Shown: positions 22,601 through 35,500, counted from the stretch's first letter. The stretch: 64,000 nt of DNA from Symbiodinium natans (GCA_905221605.1 CAJNDS010002669.1:67073-131072); one strand, 5' to 3'. Program-made: numbers and translations. The notes: generated by a model not told the origin, from the sequence alone.

Positions 22601-25600
22601 GCGTGCCTATGCGGAGGACCAGGTGCGCTCTCCTGACCAGGTGCCACGGCAGATTTGGGACCTCGGAGAGAGGTAAGAAACATAGCAGCATGTTTGGCAA
22701 GGTGATGATGTGGTTCGAAGTCCATGGCGAGGACTGACAACAGCCGTTATGCTGTTGACGTTGGCCTGTCCACAGATCCACTGCAGAATCCGGGTCATCC
22801 GAGTTTACCTTCCATTTGGCTGAAGGGGCTCGACACTTTGGTACAACTCGCTATGAAAGCTTTGTGGGGCTTGGTGTTCCATCGGTCATGCCTGCCCTGG
22901 GCATGCAGGAGCACACAGCCAATGCCAACATGCCGCTTGAAGCACGACAGTGTTATTGCTTGTCCCCCATGTACCCTAAACCCTAACCTTGAACCCTGAA
23001 CCCTAAACCCTAAATCCAAAGCCCTAGCAAGTGCAAGCTGGTCATAGGGCAGAGTGAGACCCAGGCATAAAGTCCAAGGAAACTCCGCGCAGCAGTGCAT
23101 GAGTTTCTTTCGTCGGCACCGCGCTGACTTATGCTCATCTTATGCTTATGTGGCAGTACTGAGCCTACTGGAACGCAGCTGGGAAATCGCTCCTTCAGGC
23201 GAGCCGAGCCGAGCAGCAGCGAGCTACAGCGGGGCTTCGTGAAGTCCGGCGGGTGTGACCAGCTGGATGTGCAGTGGCTGCTACTCGAACACGAACAGCG
23301 GGGCTGGACACAGCTTGTGAGAGCTTTAAAGGCTGATGTGTGGGCCACGACACGACACACTCAGGATCACCGAGCATCATGGGTGTCTTGCCGAGGAGGC
23401 AGCAGAGGCACCAGTCCGCAACATCTCTTTGCGCCGCGTGCGTTTGCTTTTGTTAAGTCCATGCAGTGATAGCGGAAGTTGGAATTGTGGAAAGGTGGGA
23501 GTCGGTGGGAGTAACGGAGGAAGAAAAGCGCGCTCAGTGCGTGCCGGCCCCAAATCGTGATTCCCTCGTTTCCTCCTCCAGCAATCCTGAAAACCCAACG
23601 GGGGCCTGAGTTGGAAAGCCGGAAGCGGCACGGGATGCGGGGAAATGAGGCTTTCGTTTTTAAATCCGAACAGCCGAAACCATAGTTCCCCCGCATCCCT
23701 GCCCCAGGAATGCAGGAGACCTGAAAAAGGCTTGGGGAAGGGTCGTGGAGGGGAATCACGGATCGACGAGTGCCTCTATAGGTGCAATAACTGATCTTTG
23801 CTTTTTTACTGCTGGTTTTATGCAGTACTAACCCCCGTTGTTTGCGCTATTATTTGTGGTTTCTGCCTTCGTGCATACGCGCAAAGGTGTTTACATGGCG
23901 TGTGCATGCAGGGGCAAGTCTCCAGTGCGATCTATTTGGTGGAGGGCTTTATGTGTCGGAACGACCTGCAAGAGTTAAGTTATGAGATGTTATGGATGGT
24001 CCTGTTAGAGTCCCCTGCTCGCCAGGACCAGGGTCAACCGGATGAGGAGGCTCCTGCCCACACTGCCGAAGCTTCCATCAGCATGGCCCTCGAACTTCCT
24101 GCCGTTCTGGCACGGCTCGAACATGCGTGAAGCCCAGGCGCAGCTCCCAGGAGAGAAGATGAAGTCTCCCTAGTCGTGGCTTTCCGCGGTACGAACAGCG
24201 CCACGCCGGCATGCTTCGAAGCGCGGCAGCCGGAGATCTGCCATGTTCTGCCCAACTGCATCCCCATGGTGTCCTCGAGTTGCAGTTAACGTGCCAGGTG
24301 ACCAACGTGGCCACGGACTTGCGCATCTCGCTGACCCCGCTGGCTGAGGAGTCCAAGACCGGGCCTTTCGGCTCCGCGCACGGCCAGCCACTTCGCAGCT
24401 CTAAGATCGCACAGTCACACAATGACCGTACCAGTAGCCATTTACTTTCCAAGATCCCGGCAACTCAGCAGGCAGCCAGTCTGCTTCGACCTGAAGGACA
24501 AGGCTTCTTCACGAAATGAAGGTTTTAAGTTCTGAGGTTCGTTGTGTTACACTCGGCCCAATCGAAACATCCAAAGATGTCCAGACTTGCCACGCACAGG
24601 TGAAGGCAAAGCTCTCTGTTTTGGACGAGGTGAGACCGAGCTCAACCTCGACCAATCCGTTTTCACCAAGTCACCGAGCTCAAGCCCGCGTGCCTTCGTT
24701 CGCAAGCAGACAGTCGTCTAGACTCCTTCAGAGCAGTGCCCGCAGCATGAGCTTAGCAGAGACCCTCAGGCACCATTGCGCGATCGCCAAGACAGTCAGC
24801 TGAGTGATTCCGCAGACGAAGACTCGGACTCGGACTCGTGGCTATCCGGCTGCTGTCGCGTGCTTGCCAGGTGCCTTGCCCTACAAATCACGTGAGTAGA
24901 TTTCTTCCATCACGCCTTGGAACTGCCAGATGCTGCTCGCGTCTCTTCTTTCCGTTCCTTCCCTCGGACTTTGAAGACGACGACGAGGAGTTGAGCTTGG
25001 AGGCGCCGCACCAGATTGCAGAGGCATGGCCATGTACCAGCCTTGGCAGGCCCTGGAGAGGGTTCGCGTCCACAAGGGCTTTGCGGAGGCCTGACATCTG
25101 CGGTGGCACTGCGAGGGTGACGCTTCGCTGTTCTGTGCCGTGCTTCGGGTCCCAGCGTTTCAGACGGCGCCTTTGAAGAAGCAGGCCTATGCTGCCGTAA
25201 GGGCTGATGTCCTCGTGCAGCTTGAGGAGCCACCCAAGCTAGAGAAGTGCTTACGGTGCTGATTTTTGCACATGTTGTCGACAGCAGGAGCGTCTTCAAT
25301 ACTGGCACGAAAAGGATGTGCCGGTTCGTGTTTATGCCGCTCAGATGCTGAACCGCCGAACATCCCGGAACATTGCAACAGTGCAACAGAAGGGACGCCC
25401 CAATCCACCGAGGCGACAGGTCATTCCCTGGGAGGTGCCATTGCCAACCTATTTGCGTGCTATCCTGGGCTTCCTTTCCAGTATTTTACAGTGCTTCAAC
25501 TCTTTTCCCCGGGGAAGTGCCACTGTTGATGATCCGAGGCTGGATCTCAGCGCAGCTCCAGAGCACGACAGTGCAAGGCAGAGCCAGCTCATGGCCCCCT

Positions 25601-27297
25601 CCCCTTCTGCACGCCCTTGTTCGTTTTGTTCGACAGGTTCGAGGGAGAAGTCACGAAACTCAAGCTGTCCTGATTCAGCACATGCAGCAAGCCTTGAAGC
25701 CTGGCAGGCGCTTGCCTTTCAAAGATCCGGTGGTGGTCTACACGTTTGGTAGCCCACGGGCAGGCAACGCCCCTAGGACATCTTCCGACAGCTAAGAAAA
25801 TTAAGAAAACAAGGCATCTTGCCACCTCGACGGCTGAAGGCAATGCATCGTTTCGGAGCGTTTACAACTCCCTCGTGCCACAGGCCTCGGAAGTGCTTTC
25901 TGCAGAGTTCTGTAGCACACCTCGTGCTTTAGAAGCAACTTCCTGGGAGACGTTCCGCATCGTGGCGTCGAGAGACGTCGTGCCCACTCTTCCTCCAAGC
26001 ATTGCATACAGGCCGCTGCCTCCAGACCATACTTGCAGTTTGGGTTCGGCCGGTCCACACTAACAGTCAAATAACACCGTGGCCTTGTAACACACAGGCC
26101 AAAAATAGCACCAGGAATCCCAGTCAATTTTAGCATTTACCGGGTGCTTCTTTTTGTGGGTCTGCTGGTGGTGACTGTTAGTCACATAGCAGCGGAAATA
26201 GCACCAGAAATAGCACCAGAAATAGCACAAACAATAGCACAAAAAATAGCACCAGAAATAGCGCCAGGAATAGCACAAAAAATAGAACCAGAAATAGCAC
26301 AACAATAGCACCAGAAATAACACCAGGAATCCCAGTCAATTTTAGCAGCTTAGCATTTACAGGGTGCTGTTTCTTGTGGGTCTGCTGATGGTGATTGTTA
26401 GTCACATAGCACCAGCAACAGCACCAGAAATAGCATAGCACAAACAATAGCACAAAAAATAGCACCAGAAATAGCACAAACAATAGCACAAAAAATAGCA
26501 CCAGAAATAGCACCAGGAATAGCACAAAAAAATGCACCAGAAATAGCACCAGAAATAGCACCAGGAATAGCACCAGGAATAGCAGGAATCTCAGTCATTT
26601 TTTTGGCATTTACCGGGTGCTTTTATTTGTGGGTCTGCTGGTGGTGACTGTTAGTGTGGACCGGCCGAACCCAACTTGCAGTATTTATGCTGCTGTATGA
26701 GGTGCGGTTTTGTTTGCGCCGCGAGAAATGCTCGACAGGCAGCTTGGTAGAGAAGTTTGGGTGGACGATGCTGGCGACTCTTGTCCTCAACAGCCAGCTG
26801 TCCAGAGTGCAGACTCTGTTGATAGCAGCAGTCCACTGATTCAGCTGATGAGCCTGTCTCGAAAGGAGCTTACTTTCGTGATGTCCTGGGCCATGCGGCA
26901 CATCCTGCCAGCCCGTGACAGCGCAGCTCGACTGCAGGAAAGTGTGCACGTCAGACGACGTCCACTGCCACAGAGGGGTTGAACATGACGTGCCCTTCTG
27001 CATGACCGTGAGACCAAGATTTGGTATCATGCAATGCTTTCGTACTTCCGGCTCCTCAACCGCTCGCATATTCGCAAGACGGGTCAGCACGGCCCTCAGC
27101 AGGAGTCCGACCCAAAACCACAGCAAACCCCCCATGCCTGCAAACTCCCAGGATGTTTCCATCTGCATTCCGTGGAGAGCCCTCCGTGCGAGAGGCCCCT
27201 GGATGCACTGTGGATGTGGGCTGAGCGGTTAGTTGTGGGCTATCATGGATCCGGTTGCCCCTGGCAGGCCCTGGATGGGAAGCTCACGGCATCGTAA
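22601..27297 (+). CDS. Class 3 (fungal-type) lipase, alpha/beta hydrolase, multi-exon
   Basis: Exons: 22601-22672, 23199-23316, about 23912-24030, about 24150-24199, 24298-?, 25050-25088, 25185 to about 25226, 25315-25335, 25413-?, an exon ending 25763, 25840-25892, 25950-26011, 26739-?, and a last one from about 27020 to the stop at 27297. Family marks occur in order: LVVAFRGT (strand before the lid), VTNVATDLRISLTPL, VHKGFAEAYAAVR (joined across an intron), the nucleophile elbow ATGHSLGGAIANLF, VVVYTFGSPRAGNASF (joined across an intron), and ASRDVVPTLPP with the catalytic Asp. After the next splice it reads IAYRQLGREVWVDDAG, where the family normally has His (xHxGxEVW); here that position is Gln. 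Class 3 lipases cleave ester bonds of acylglycerols or phospholipids. Ser and Asp are present and His is doubtful. Most introns are GC-AG. The 5' exons are in phase but less certain. Confidence 0.88.
26031..26681. mobile_element. Short inverted-repeat element in a lipase intron, 8-bp target duplication
   Basis: Perfect 29-bp inverted ends lie at 26041-26069 (starting TGGGTTCGGCCGGTCC) and 26645-26673. They are flanked by the direct repeat ACTTGCAG at 26031-26038 and 26674-26681. The interior has about three copies of a 215-250-nt unit, each ending in TGTGGGTCTGCTGRTGGTGA, separated by runs of AGCACCAGAAAT-type sequence. There is no transposase, so it is non-autonomous (MITE-like). It lies wholly inside the intron 26012-26738. 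Confidence 0.85.
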
Positions 27298-28194
27298 TCA
27301 AAGGGAGCAGTGGATAATGTTCGTGCTTGAAAGCAGTGGAGCTCCCGCCATTTGAGAGCAGTGGAGCTCTTGCCCTCGGGCCAAAGCTGCAAAGGCACAT
27401 TCAGACTTTTCGTTTCTGAGTGCAAAAGAAGCCCGACTTGCTATCTGTGAGGTGGTCTCTCAAGCTTTGCCATTCTTGCCAGCCGATCACAAGGTTTCGC
27501 AAGAGTCGAAGCGTCGGCCGCCCTGAACATCTCGAAACAGGCGTTGTTTTGTTGCAGTGAAAGGAGTTCCTGTCCAGACCGGCAAGAAGTCTGGGACGAG
27601 GTGAGGTCAGGTCTTGGGTATCTCGTTTTGCAGGATGCACCTTCCCCAAGCGATACGCCATCATCTCGCCACTCGCAGCAGGCGTGTGTGGCCGTGTGCG
27701 GCTGTGCAGTGGCTTCATCACATTGTGCTCACGTTGCGCATTCCATGTGCATGTTGGCGATAGCAGGTCTCCAGAAGATGGACAAAGAGCCAATCGACCA
27801 TCACGGCAGGGTTGTGGAGCCGGCTTCCTTGCACGGGTTGTGAGATGTCAGGCCGCATACTTCCAATTTGGCACTGTCATGCCCACACTTCGCCCTTGGC
27901 TCGTTCATGCTTCATCATGCTTAGTATGTACAAAATGCTTTGTTCACACCAGTCGTGGGTTGGATGGCTCAAAGCATGCGCTCCTGTGCGATCACCGACG
28001 ATGGCAGACTTGGAATGGGTGGCACGGGTCGGATGGGTTTGATCTTCCTCCTTGTCTACGACGGGGTCGGTCAGTTCTAACGGGACGAACTTTGTGATGG
28101 ACACATTAGCTTTATCTTATCCTTCGCTTTGTTCATTTCTCATTCCTCTTGGTTTCATCCTTCTGACCTTAAATTTCATGTTCACGGTTTTACA
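27298..28194 (+). other. No firm gene
   Basis: Open stretches at 27544-27843 and 27684-28097 lack recognisable motifs. It may be the 3' flank of the lipase and the start of the next gene. Confidence 0.3.
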
Positions 28195-28529
28195 GGGGCA
28201 TCTGGTGCAGCTCCTGAAATCCAGTTTGTTGATTGGCATCGGGGCTCTTTGCAGCTGCATTTTTGTCCACAACAGTCGTTCATGAAGGTTCCGAATTTTT
28301 TTCGAACTTCTTTTGAGGGCTTCCATGGAGAGTGTGGCACGTTTTCCAAGCTGCGCTTCTCGCCGAGCGCCGGCGGACTGTCGTGTTAAGTGAGACCGAG
28401 AGAGAACCTTTGATCAGCGCCCGCCTGATGTCTGCATTCAGCCTGATTATCCTAAAGCACCCCGGAGCATCTGCACCGCCGCAGGCGGAAGCTGATGGAT
28501 TCGGGAATGACAAAGGATTACAAAGGTAG
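28195..28529 (+). CDS. Candidate exons, unidentified
   Basis: After the AG at 28193-28194 one frame reads GASGAAPEIQFVDWHRGSLQ. A second candidate in another frame, 28332-28529, reads LLAERRRTVVLSETEREPLI and ISARLMSAFSLIILKHPG before a stop. Both look coding in composition but have no known motif. They may be two exons of one gene or overlapping shadows; I cannot decide. Confidence 0.3.
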
Positions 28530-29237
28530 AAACTGGAAAGCAGAAGCAACCAAGCGGAAAGGCGAAGCGAAGCAGCAGCAGTTGAGCAAATTGGGCCATC
28601 CTTGGGGTGTCACCATTGCAGACCGCTACTTCGCATACCCGACTGTTTTGCTTTGATTCCCTGCCTTGTTGTTTCAAGAAGGCGAGCCCCTTGCAGTGTT
28701 GAAGAATTCTTCCCCACACATAGCGTGTGTCAGGGTATGTGTCCCGCAGCCCATTTCTTGCACCATTGGTTTGCCAGTGCGGTGCGCGGTAGGATGCAGT
28801 ATTCCAAGAAGAGACGCTGTTGTACATGGCAGGCCCGTTTGGCTGCTTCGACTGCCTCACTGGGTGGTCCCGGCTTGTTGTTTGAGGAGTCCAAGCCAGC
28901 AAGTCTCAATTCGGGGGGGTGGGTGGCTGCTCACAGACGTTGTGGTTCTTGCATAAGTTGGCGAGGCAGAGGCTGCATGTTTGGTGCCCCATGGCCCTTC
29001 TAATCTGCGTCTCAGTGGTGTGTGGTAGCCTCATTGGATGGTGCTACAGCTCAGCACTTTATGTGACTATGCTACAGTCCCGTCAGATCGAGGTATTGGC
29101 ATGTTCGAGGCCATGAGGTTGTCGACCCACGTGCTCAGCAGTCCCTGCACCATCGTCAGATCAGAGGCAAGGTGTAGTCATGTGCACTGCCCCCCAATCG
29201 ACAGTGTTCACCACCTCACCTTGCCATGCCCTTGCAG

Positions 29238-29475
29238 ATGACGGACGTGGGCACCTGCACTCTCTGCGACAACCTGATGCCTTCGACATGTCAGGCACGG
29301 ACCTGCTTTCTGAGTCCCTGGCCGCACGAATCTCTCTCCTTGCGCAGATACATCCTATCACCACTGCTCGGCTGTTTGTGACCTTCAAGCACCGCCACCT
29401 GGACGAGAACATCACAGGCACTGTGTGGTGCGCCAGAACAGCTGCAGCATGTGGCGGTGATTTTGCCATCTACAG
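29238..29475 (+). CDS. Candidate exon of an unidentified protein
   Basis: It is bounded by an AG acceptor at 29236-29237 and a GT donor after ATCTACAG. The frame gives about 79 residues, including DAFDMSGTDLLSESLAARIS, HPITTARLFVTFKHRHLDE and CARTAAACGGDFAIY. The length without a stop, the amphipathic composition and clean splice signals support real coding. No family was recognised. The following open frame (29578-30537) has Cys-rich pieces (YGCVRCVLCGGF, KVANGQWHISE), but three frames compete there. Confidence 0.45.
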
Positions 29476-30672
29476 GTCCGGGAACATAACACATAACCGC
29501 GTAAAATGTAGGAGAGTTGGTTGCCGCGTGAGTTATTGTAGGAGTGATCAGAGCCTCCAAAGAACGACCGCCAGCTTTTGCAGCGTTGGAAGAGGGTGGC
29601 GGGGGGACTCCAAGTGCGGCCACTGGCGCGAGCTTGGGCGGGCTGTGAGCTCAGAGACCCTTCGCTGTCCTCTGCATCTCCATACCATACAGCTAACACC
29701 GAGACTTTGGTTCTGATGCAGCATTGCAAGAGGTCGCACTCTGCCGCAAGTGTATGGTCCGACCCTCAATGCAGAATTCCTCACAGCGTGGCATGGGCAG
29801 GCGCAGCTGTACTACTGAACTGCAAGATCTGCAAGGCTTCGAACCTGCTGAGCTCGATGGGCTTGATGTCCTTCCCGTACTGTGGGCCCAGGGCCCCTCG
29901 GCTCAGGGCTCTTTTGGATGCTGCTTTGAGTTCTTATTTCGGTCATCCCTGCAAAGTGGCCAACGGACAATGGCACATCTCTGAGGCAGAGCCCTGCCCA
30001 ACTGGGGAGTCGATCAAGCTGGACCCAAAGGACACGCCTTTTCGCCGTTGCTTTCCCTCCTCTTCGACTCTCCTGTATGGCTGTGTCCGCTGTGTGCTGT
30101 GTGGAGGATTTCGCCAAGTGCAAGACGGCCCCTGCGAAGAGCAGCGAGCCCAAGCCTTTCAGTTGCCTGCCATCAGTCTCGGCTGCAGCCATGGCGGTCG
30201 AGGACCGGCCAGCATGATCTTAATCTTAGCTCGTCTTCTCCTGTGTCTTTTTGTGTGCCTTCTCCCCCTTCTCTTGGTGACTTGTACGCAGTTGTGCCGG
30301 GCTCGTGTGCTGGTGCCCAGTCGAAGGAAGTGCACCTCAGCTCGCTGGCGTGCGCCGAGCCGTCGGAAGCCGAAGAGGTGGACAGAGGCGGAACGGCCTT
30401 CGACAGAGGGCTTTGACTTTCTGATGCGATGGCTGTGCATTCGAAGGCAGGGAGAGTACATCTTGCACCCAAATGTCTGCGGCCAACTCTGCAAGCGGCT
30501 GAGAGAGGAAATTGCATTGTTTTTTTTGGGATGGTAATTGGATGAGTGAGGCTTGAGGCGGGAAGTTCGAGCTTTGAGGTGTGTCCGCATGTGCCATCAC
30601 TGAGGCTGCCTGCAGAGTAGATGCCATGGAACCTGAGCAGGAGGACGTCAGCAGCCTGTTAATGGCAGACAG

Positions 30673-30981
30673 TTGGCTGTACCCAAGACAGCCGCAGAGG
30701 AGCTGTTCCTGGACGACGATGCGGAGTCTACACAGAGTCCAAGCGCGACACTTGCGCAAATCTTGAACAGCGCGCGGCGGTCAACCGAGGACGCACTTCT
30801 CATAGTTGCTCCTTTCATGCAAGCGGCATGCGCAATGCACAGTTACTCGCCTTGTTCACAGATGCTGCACGGCTGCACCCGCCGTCTCTCCTTGTCCCAT
30901 TGCCCCTCCCTCATCCGGCCGTTTACTGACATCCATGGAACTGGTGTCAGGACATGCGCAGTGGCTACGACAGTAACCTGA
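30673..30981 (+). CDS. Candidate exon, acidic, unidentified
   Basis: The frame reads AVPKTAAEELFLDDDAESTQ, then ATLAQILNSARRSTEDALLI and APFMQAACAMHS, with a stop at 30979-30981. The first 55 or so residues look coding; the rest is probably intron. It may belong with the exons at 29238 and 32261. Confidence 0.35.
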   Translation: MAVPKTAAEELFLDDDAESTQSPSATLAQILNSARRSTEDALLIVAPFMQAACAMHSYSPCSQMLHGCTRRLSLSHCPSLIRPFTDIHGTGVRTCAVATTVT

Positions 30982-31769
30982 CTGCATAAGCTGACGCTGC
31001 ATGCCCAGCCCGCGCATGAGCGGGTCAGCTGTCGTCGTCACCTGTTGGGTTTGTCGATTCGAGGCTTGTCTCTGCCGCCCACGGACACCATTTGCGTGGA
31101 CCTCGAGTCTGCCAGAGACGTTTCCGAATTATTCTTGAGCTAGACCTCCGACCTCCGTATCTTGCTTGTTGCAGGCTCGGTGCTGACTTGCTGTGGACCC
31201 CCGCCCCTCCCCCCCACCCGCCCCCTAGTCCCCCAAACCATCTCCTCTATCCTAACCCTCAGCCCTAAACCCTACACCCTAATCCCGAAAACCTTCAAAC
31301 CCGAAACCCGAACCCCTGAAACCCTCAAACCCTAAAACCCTTAAGGACCCCAAAGCTCCCGTCGCCAGAGTCTTCGTGCCCTCTGCCGAGGCCATGGCCA
31401 TGTTGGTGGCTCCCCCGAGTTGGCCGAGGGCCCGCTGGTGCCATGGCATCCCATAGCCCATTTACAAACAAATTACACATACATACATGTTTTTTCCTCT
31501 CTCTCTATATACAAATACATGTCAAGTCCTATACCTATGAATACATATAGATATACAGACATATATGCGTAGATAGATCGATATACGCATGTCTACGCTC
31601 CGAGGCGCCGGCGGAGCTAATGGAAGTCGGGGTCGAAGAGTTGCAGCCCGCGGAGGACCCTTTCGTGAAGGGCTTTGAGGAGGTTTTCGTTTTTAGGGTT
31701 TTTAGGGCATATTGAAGGGTTCTTGAAGGTTCTAAGAGGGTTCAGGGTTGGAGGTTAGTACGACATGAC

Positions 31770-31875
31770 ATGGACGTGTAGCGTGAAGGACCTCGTGGAT
31801 GAGGCAGTGCTGGTCACAGAGAACGACGTCATCGCTACTGGGCAGCACATGTGCTACTCGTTTTGCATCTTTTCC
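31770..31875 (+). CDS. Candidate exon, unidentified
   Basis: The frame reads VKDLVDEAVLVTENDVIATG followed by QHMCYSFC before a stop. It is short but compositionally convincing. It may be a piece of the gene that ends at 32365. Confidence 0.3.
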
Positions 31876-32253
31876 TGAAGCTCCCGGATCGGGAGATTCC
31901 TTCTGCGCCCGAGGCGCGTCCGGCTTTTGGGTTGGGACCGTGCTCTCGCTCGATGCCAGCCGAGATTGGGCGACAGGACCACTTGGCGTCTGAAATGTGC
32001 AGACACTTCTAGCATGGTATGAGGTCTGCCTCCGAAAGGCTTAGCATCATGAGCAGTGCCCACGTGGAGAGGACTTTGACTCGAGCTATGGCTTCGGTTC
32101 CAGCACAGAGAGGGAGGCGGAGCCTTTGTTGGTACCCCCGAAGTTGTTTGTCAAGTGCCACTGGGCCACTCAAGTCGGCCCTCAACCTTGCAGAGAAGCA
32201 GCCCTGACAGTTGCTTTCTTGCTCTTACGTTGAGGTTCCTCTGTCTCTTGCAG

Positions 32254-32365
32254 CCTGCAGGCTGATGACATTGTCGTGGAAGATGCGCTTGCAGTGGAGG
32301 AGGAGGAGCCGCATGATGTGGAGGATCAGGCCCAGAACAGGAAAGCAGCCATCAGGGAATTCTGA
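32254..32365 (+). CDS. Terminal exon, acidic C-terminus, unidentified gene
   Basis: After an AG at 32252-32253 (or 32259-32260) the frame reads ADDIVVEDALAVEEEEPHDV, then EDQAQNRKAAIREF and TGA at 32363-32365. The high charge, absence of stops and position before a new family of coiled-coil exons suggest the end of a gene whose earlier exons lie in 28.2-32 kb. No function is visible. Confidence 0.45.
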
Positions 32366-32581
32366 GATTCAGCAAGGGCTCTTTGTGGCCACCTCCACCC
32401 TGTAGCTGTGCCCCAGTTCACCGCTCTGGCCCTGGCCACTGAGCACCTGCAGTACCAGCCTTACGGAACCTCAACCCAAGAGGCCCCCAAAACCCCCAAA
32501 CCCCCAAACCCCCAAACCCCCATGCTATTCCAAAGCCTGAGCCCTGTGAATCTGTGAAGTTCAAGGCCCCATGCATCTCAG

Positions 32582-35500
32582 GTCCATCGAGTCTGAACTG
32601 CAATCGCACCGAGATCTCATAGCTCGAGAAGCAGAGGTGGCCTGACGGACCTCAATTCCAGAAGCTATCGTGTTTAGGGCGATGTGATGCCTGGATTCTT
32701 GCCCCCCAAGTCTCCGCGAATTGGTGAGGCCCGACGACGGCTGGAGGATGCGCTGCTCGCAGAGCGGCGGAGGGCCGAGGTGGAGGCGCAGGTGCGCATC
32801 CGGGAGTTGTTTACGTTATCTTTTTTTCAGAGGGCCGGGTTTTCAGGAGGGAGTCTCACGGCTCGCAAAAGACTCAGGGGGGGGGGCCTAAGAGTCTGAA
32901 CAGCGTGTCTTCTCTCGCCACACAGAGCCCAACTACCTTTGCAAGCAGGGCCGTCGACGTCTGGAGCAGGAGATCGAGGCGCGGGCGTTTGTGTTTGGGC
33001 CCTGCAGCCAAAGGGATCCGACTCGCTGTACACCTCGCGGTCATTAAACCGTTATGTGGTTGTGCTCAGCCACCTGTGGCTTTCGTTGGGATTCGAGATG
33101 TTATGTTCCAGGGACAGTGACTTCTGTAGCTGTGCCAGGATGGCCAAGTTGGCAAGTTAGCTATTCCTAGGGCAAATGCAGGACCCAGTAGCTCAAGTCT
33201 TTGCGAACTGAAGATTCTCGGAGCCCTGTCGGAGACAACTTGGTGCTTGGAGGCAGAGAAGCAGCGGTTGGAAGACAATCGACGCAAAAAGCAGGAGGAC
33301 CTCTTTTGGCTTCCGAGAGGGAATCAGAGGAAGGGATGGCTTGGGCAGTATTTCATACTGTAAACCCTAAACTTAACCCTAAACTTCGGTTTCCTCTCCA
33401 TTTGTCATGTTCGCTCTGTTTTCCTGTCGACTCTGTTCGTCATCCCCCCGTCCTCCCACTTCTCTTTATAAACTGTCTCTGTGTGCAGAGGAATCAAGAA
33501 TGTATCGAACCGATCTCTCTGGATCTTGTGACTTCTTGACAGGCATGAGTGAGCGCGTGGGTGTTTCGCTTGACGTTGCGCGCCCACAATCCAAAGCGCA
33601 TGTAAGCCTAAACCCTGAACCCTCAACCCTAACATCCGAAACCCTAAACCCTAAAACCCTACAACCCAGAAACCTCTAACCCCAATTTGAACCCTAGAAC
33701 CCTAGAACGCTAGAACGGTAGAACCCTACAGCCCTAGAACCCCAGAACCCTAGAACCTTAAAACCCTAACTACCCTCAGCTCCCGAAAAGGCGGCCGACC
33801 TGGCAGTGCGCCTTGAAGAGCAGCGCCGCCTGGAGGAGGAACTCGCCTCTGCGAGAAGGCGAGTGATTGAGGGTTTGAGGTTTGCAGGGCTTCAGGGTCT
33901 AAGTCCTGGGTTTATGGCTCAGAGTGCAGGGGTTAGGGGTTTAGAGTGTAGAATTTAGGGTTGTGGGGTTTAGGGTTTAGGGTCCAGGGTTTATGGTCCA
34001 GAGTCCAGGGTTTAGGGGTTTAGAGTTTAGGGTTGTAGTTCAAGATTCAGGGTCTGAGGGAGAAAGGACCATGGTATGGTGAATGGGAGTTTCGGTTGAA
34101 CGCGTTTTTGGGGCTTGCGGATTTGTGCTGCGAGGCCTTCCGAGCAGTTGCACCCCCCGAGCATCTCTATGCCCAAAATGCCCAAAAGCCCACAGTGTTC
34201 TCCCCGTATTAACCTGGTATTGAAGCAACTTCATAGTCGTGGCATGGCAATACTGGACAGCTTGACTCGCCAGCACACTCCCAGGCGACCTGAAATCCTG
34301 AAATCCGGCCCTGAAGCCCATCCCCATGGCAGGCGTGCGGAGGAGGAAGCGAGGCTCGCAGAAGAAAGATGCGAGGAGCACAAGAGTTGTCAAGGATGTC
34401 GTTAGGGGTCTTGGGGGCCTGCTCCTTGCATTTTTTCGGATCTTCAAGCCATAGGCTTAGAAGACACTCTTGACAGACATCTGCAAAGTTGTGCTGGGAC
34501 TTGCAGGCTACGTAGCCGTGCCGCAGGAGCAGCGTCGACAAGCGGAGAAACGCAGACAGCTCCAGGCAGGTAGCAGCCATGTTGATGCCTTAAGGTTCTT
34601 CTCTTAAAATTTGAATGGGTCCCGGCAGGAAATGGAGCAGAGGGCACGAGAGTCTGCCGCAGAGGCCGGCAAAGCAGTTTGCATGGCCATCCTGTGAACT
34701 TGCTTGCAGTACCATGAGCAGCACCAGCACCACCCTAGTCTAGCACGAAACATCAGACCCCCGGAGCTGCATGGCGGCGTGGGTGCTGTGGCTGCTGTCT
34801 TATGATTCAATATGTTTCAATGATTGAGGCCAAACGAGAGAGAGAACAGCGGGAGAAGGCGAAGGCCTTCCTGGCTGCAGAAGGCAGGGTCTGTCTCATC
34901 CCATCTACTACTGCGGCCACCAGTGGTCAAGTATCATGTGAAGAGTGGCTGCTGAAGGCTACCGGCATGTGCGTGCAGCACACAAGTGGTCGCCTGCCAG
35001 GGCCCCAAGCCACCGTATGCATCAGCTGCTGGACAACAGCCAGCAGCTGCACAACATGTTGCTGACAGGTGGCCTCCTATCCACTGCACCGGGCAGTGCA
35101 GTGCAATGATCCCGAGATGGTTAGGCTTCCATGGGCGACAGTCCAAGCCTTGTCTGTTGTTCGTGACGGGCAATATTTGACAGGCTGCTCCTATGGATGG
35201 GGGCCGATGCAACGAAGTCAAACACCTTTGGGTGCCAGACCTGGTTGTGTTGCTTGTCCGTTCTGGTGGAGACCTCCGTGCGGCTAGGCAGACCCCTTTG
35301 GGGTTGGCCAAGTGGCTGAACCGGCGTGACTCACACGCTGAGGCTACCGCGCATGCCGTGTTGCATCCATGAGAGAGATGGAAGAGATCGGGGGCAGAGG
35401 GAGAGTGGAGGTAGAAGGTTCGCAGAAGAAGAAGACGAAGAAGAAGAGGAGGGAGACAGAGGAAGATAGATACAGAGAGCCGTGTGCAACTCGTTTGCAG

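Noticed and set aside
22256-22636. Phe/Ser/Leu-rich 126-residue frame that looks like membrane helices
   Set aside because: It is a T+C simple-sequence tract; the hydrophobicity is a by-product of composition.
26060-26598. Minus-strand frames with repeating Gly-Ala-Ile or Leu-Val-Leu-Phe residues
   Set aside because: They are produced by the AGCACCAGAAAT repeats inside the inverted-repeat element.
29578-30537. 319-residue plus-strand open frame, one of the longest in the window
   Set aside because: Not accepted as a single exon: two other frames are also open and equally plausible over parts of it, and no domain is recognised; mentioned only as context for the exon at 29238.
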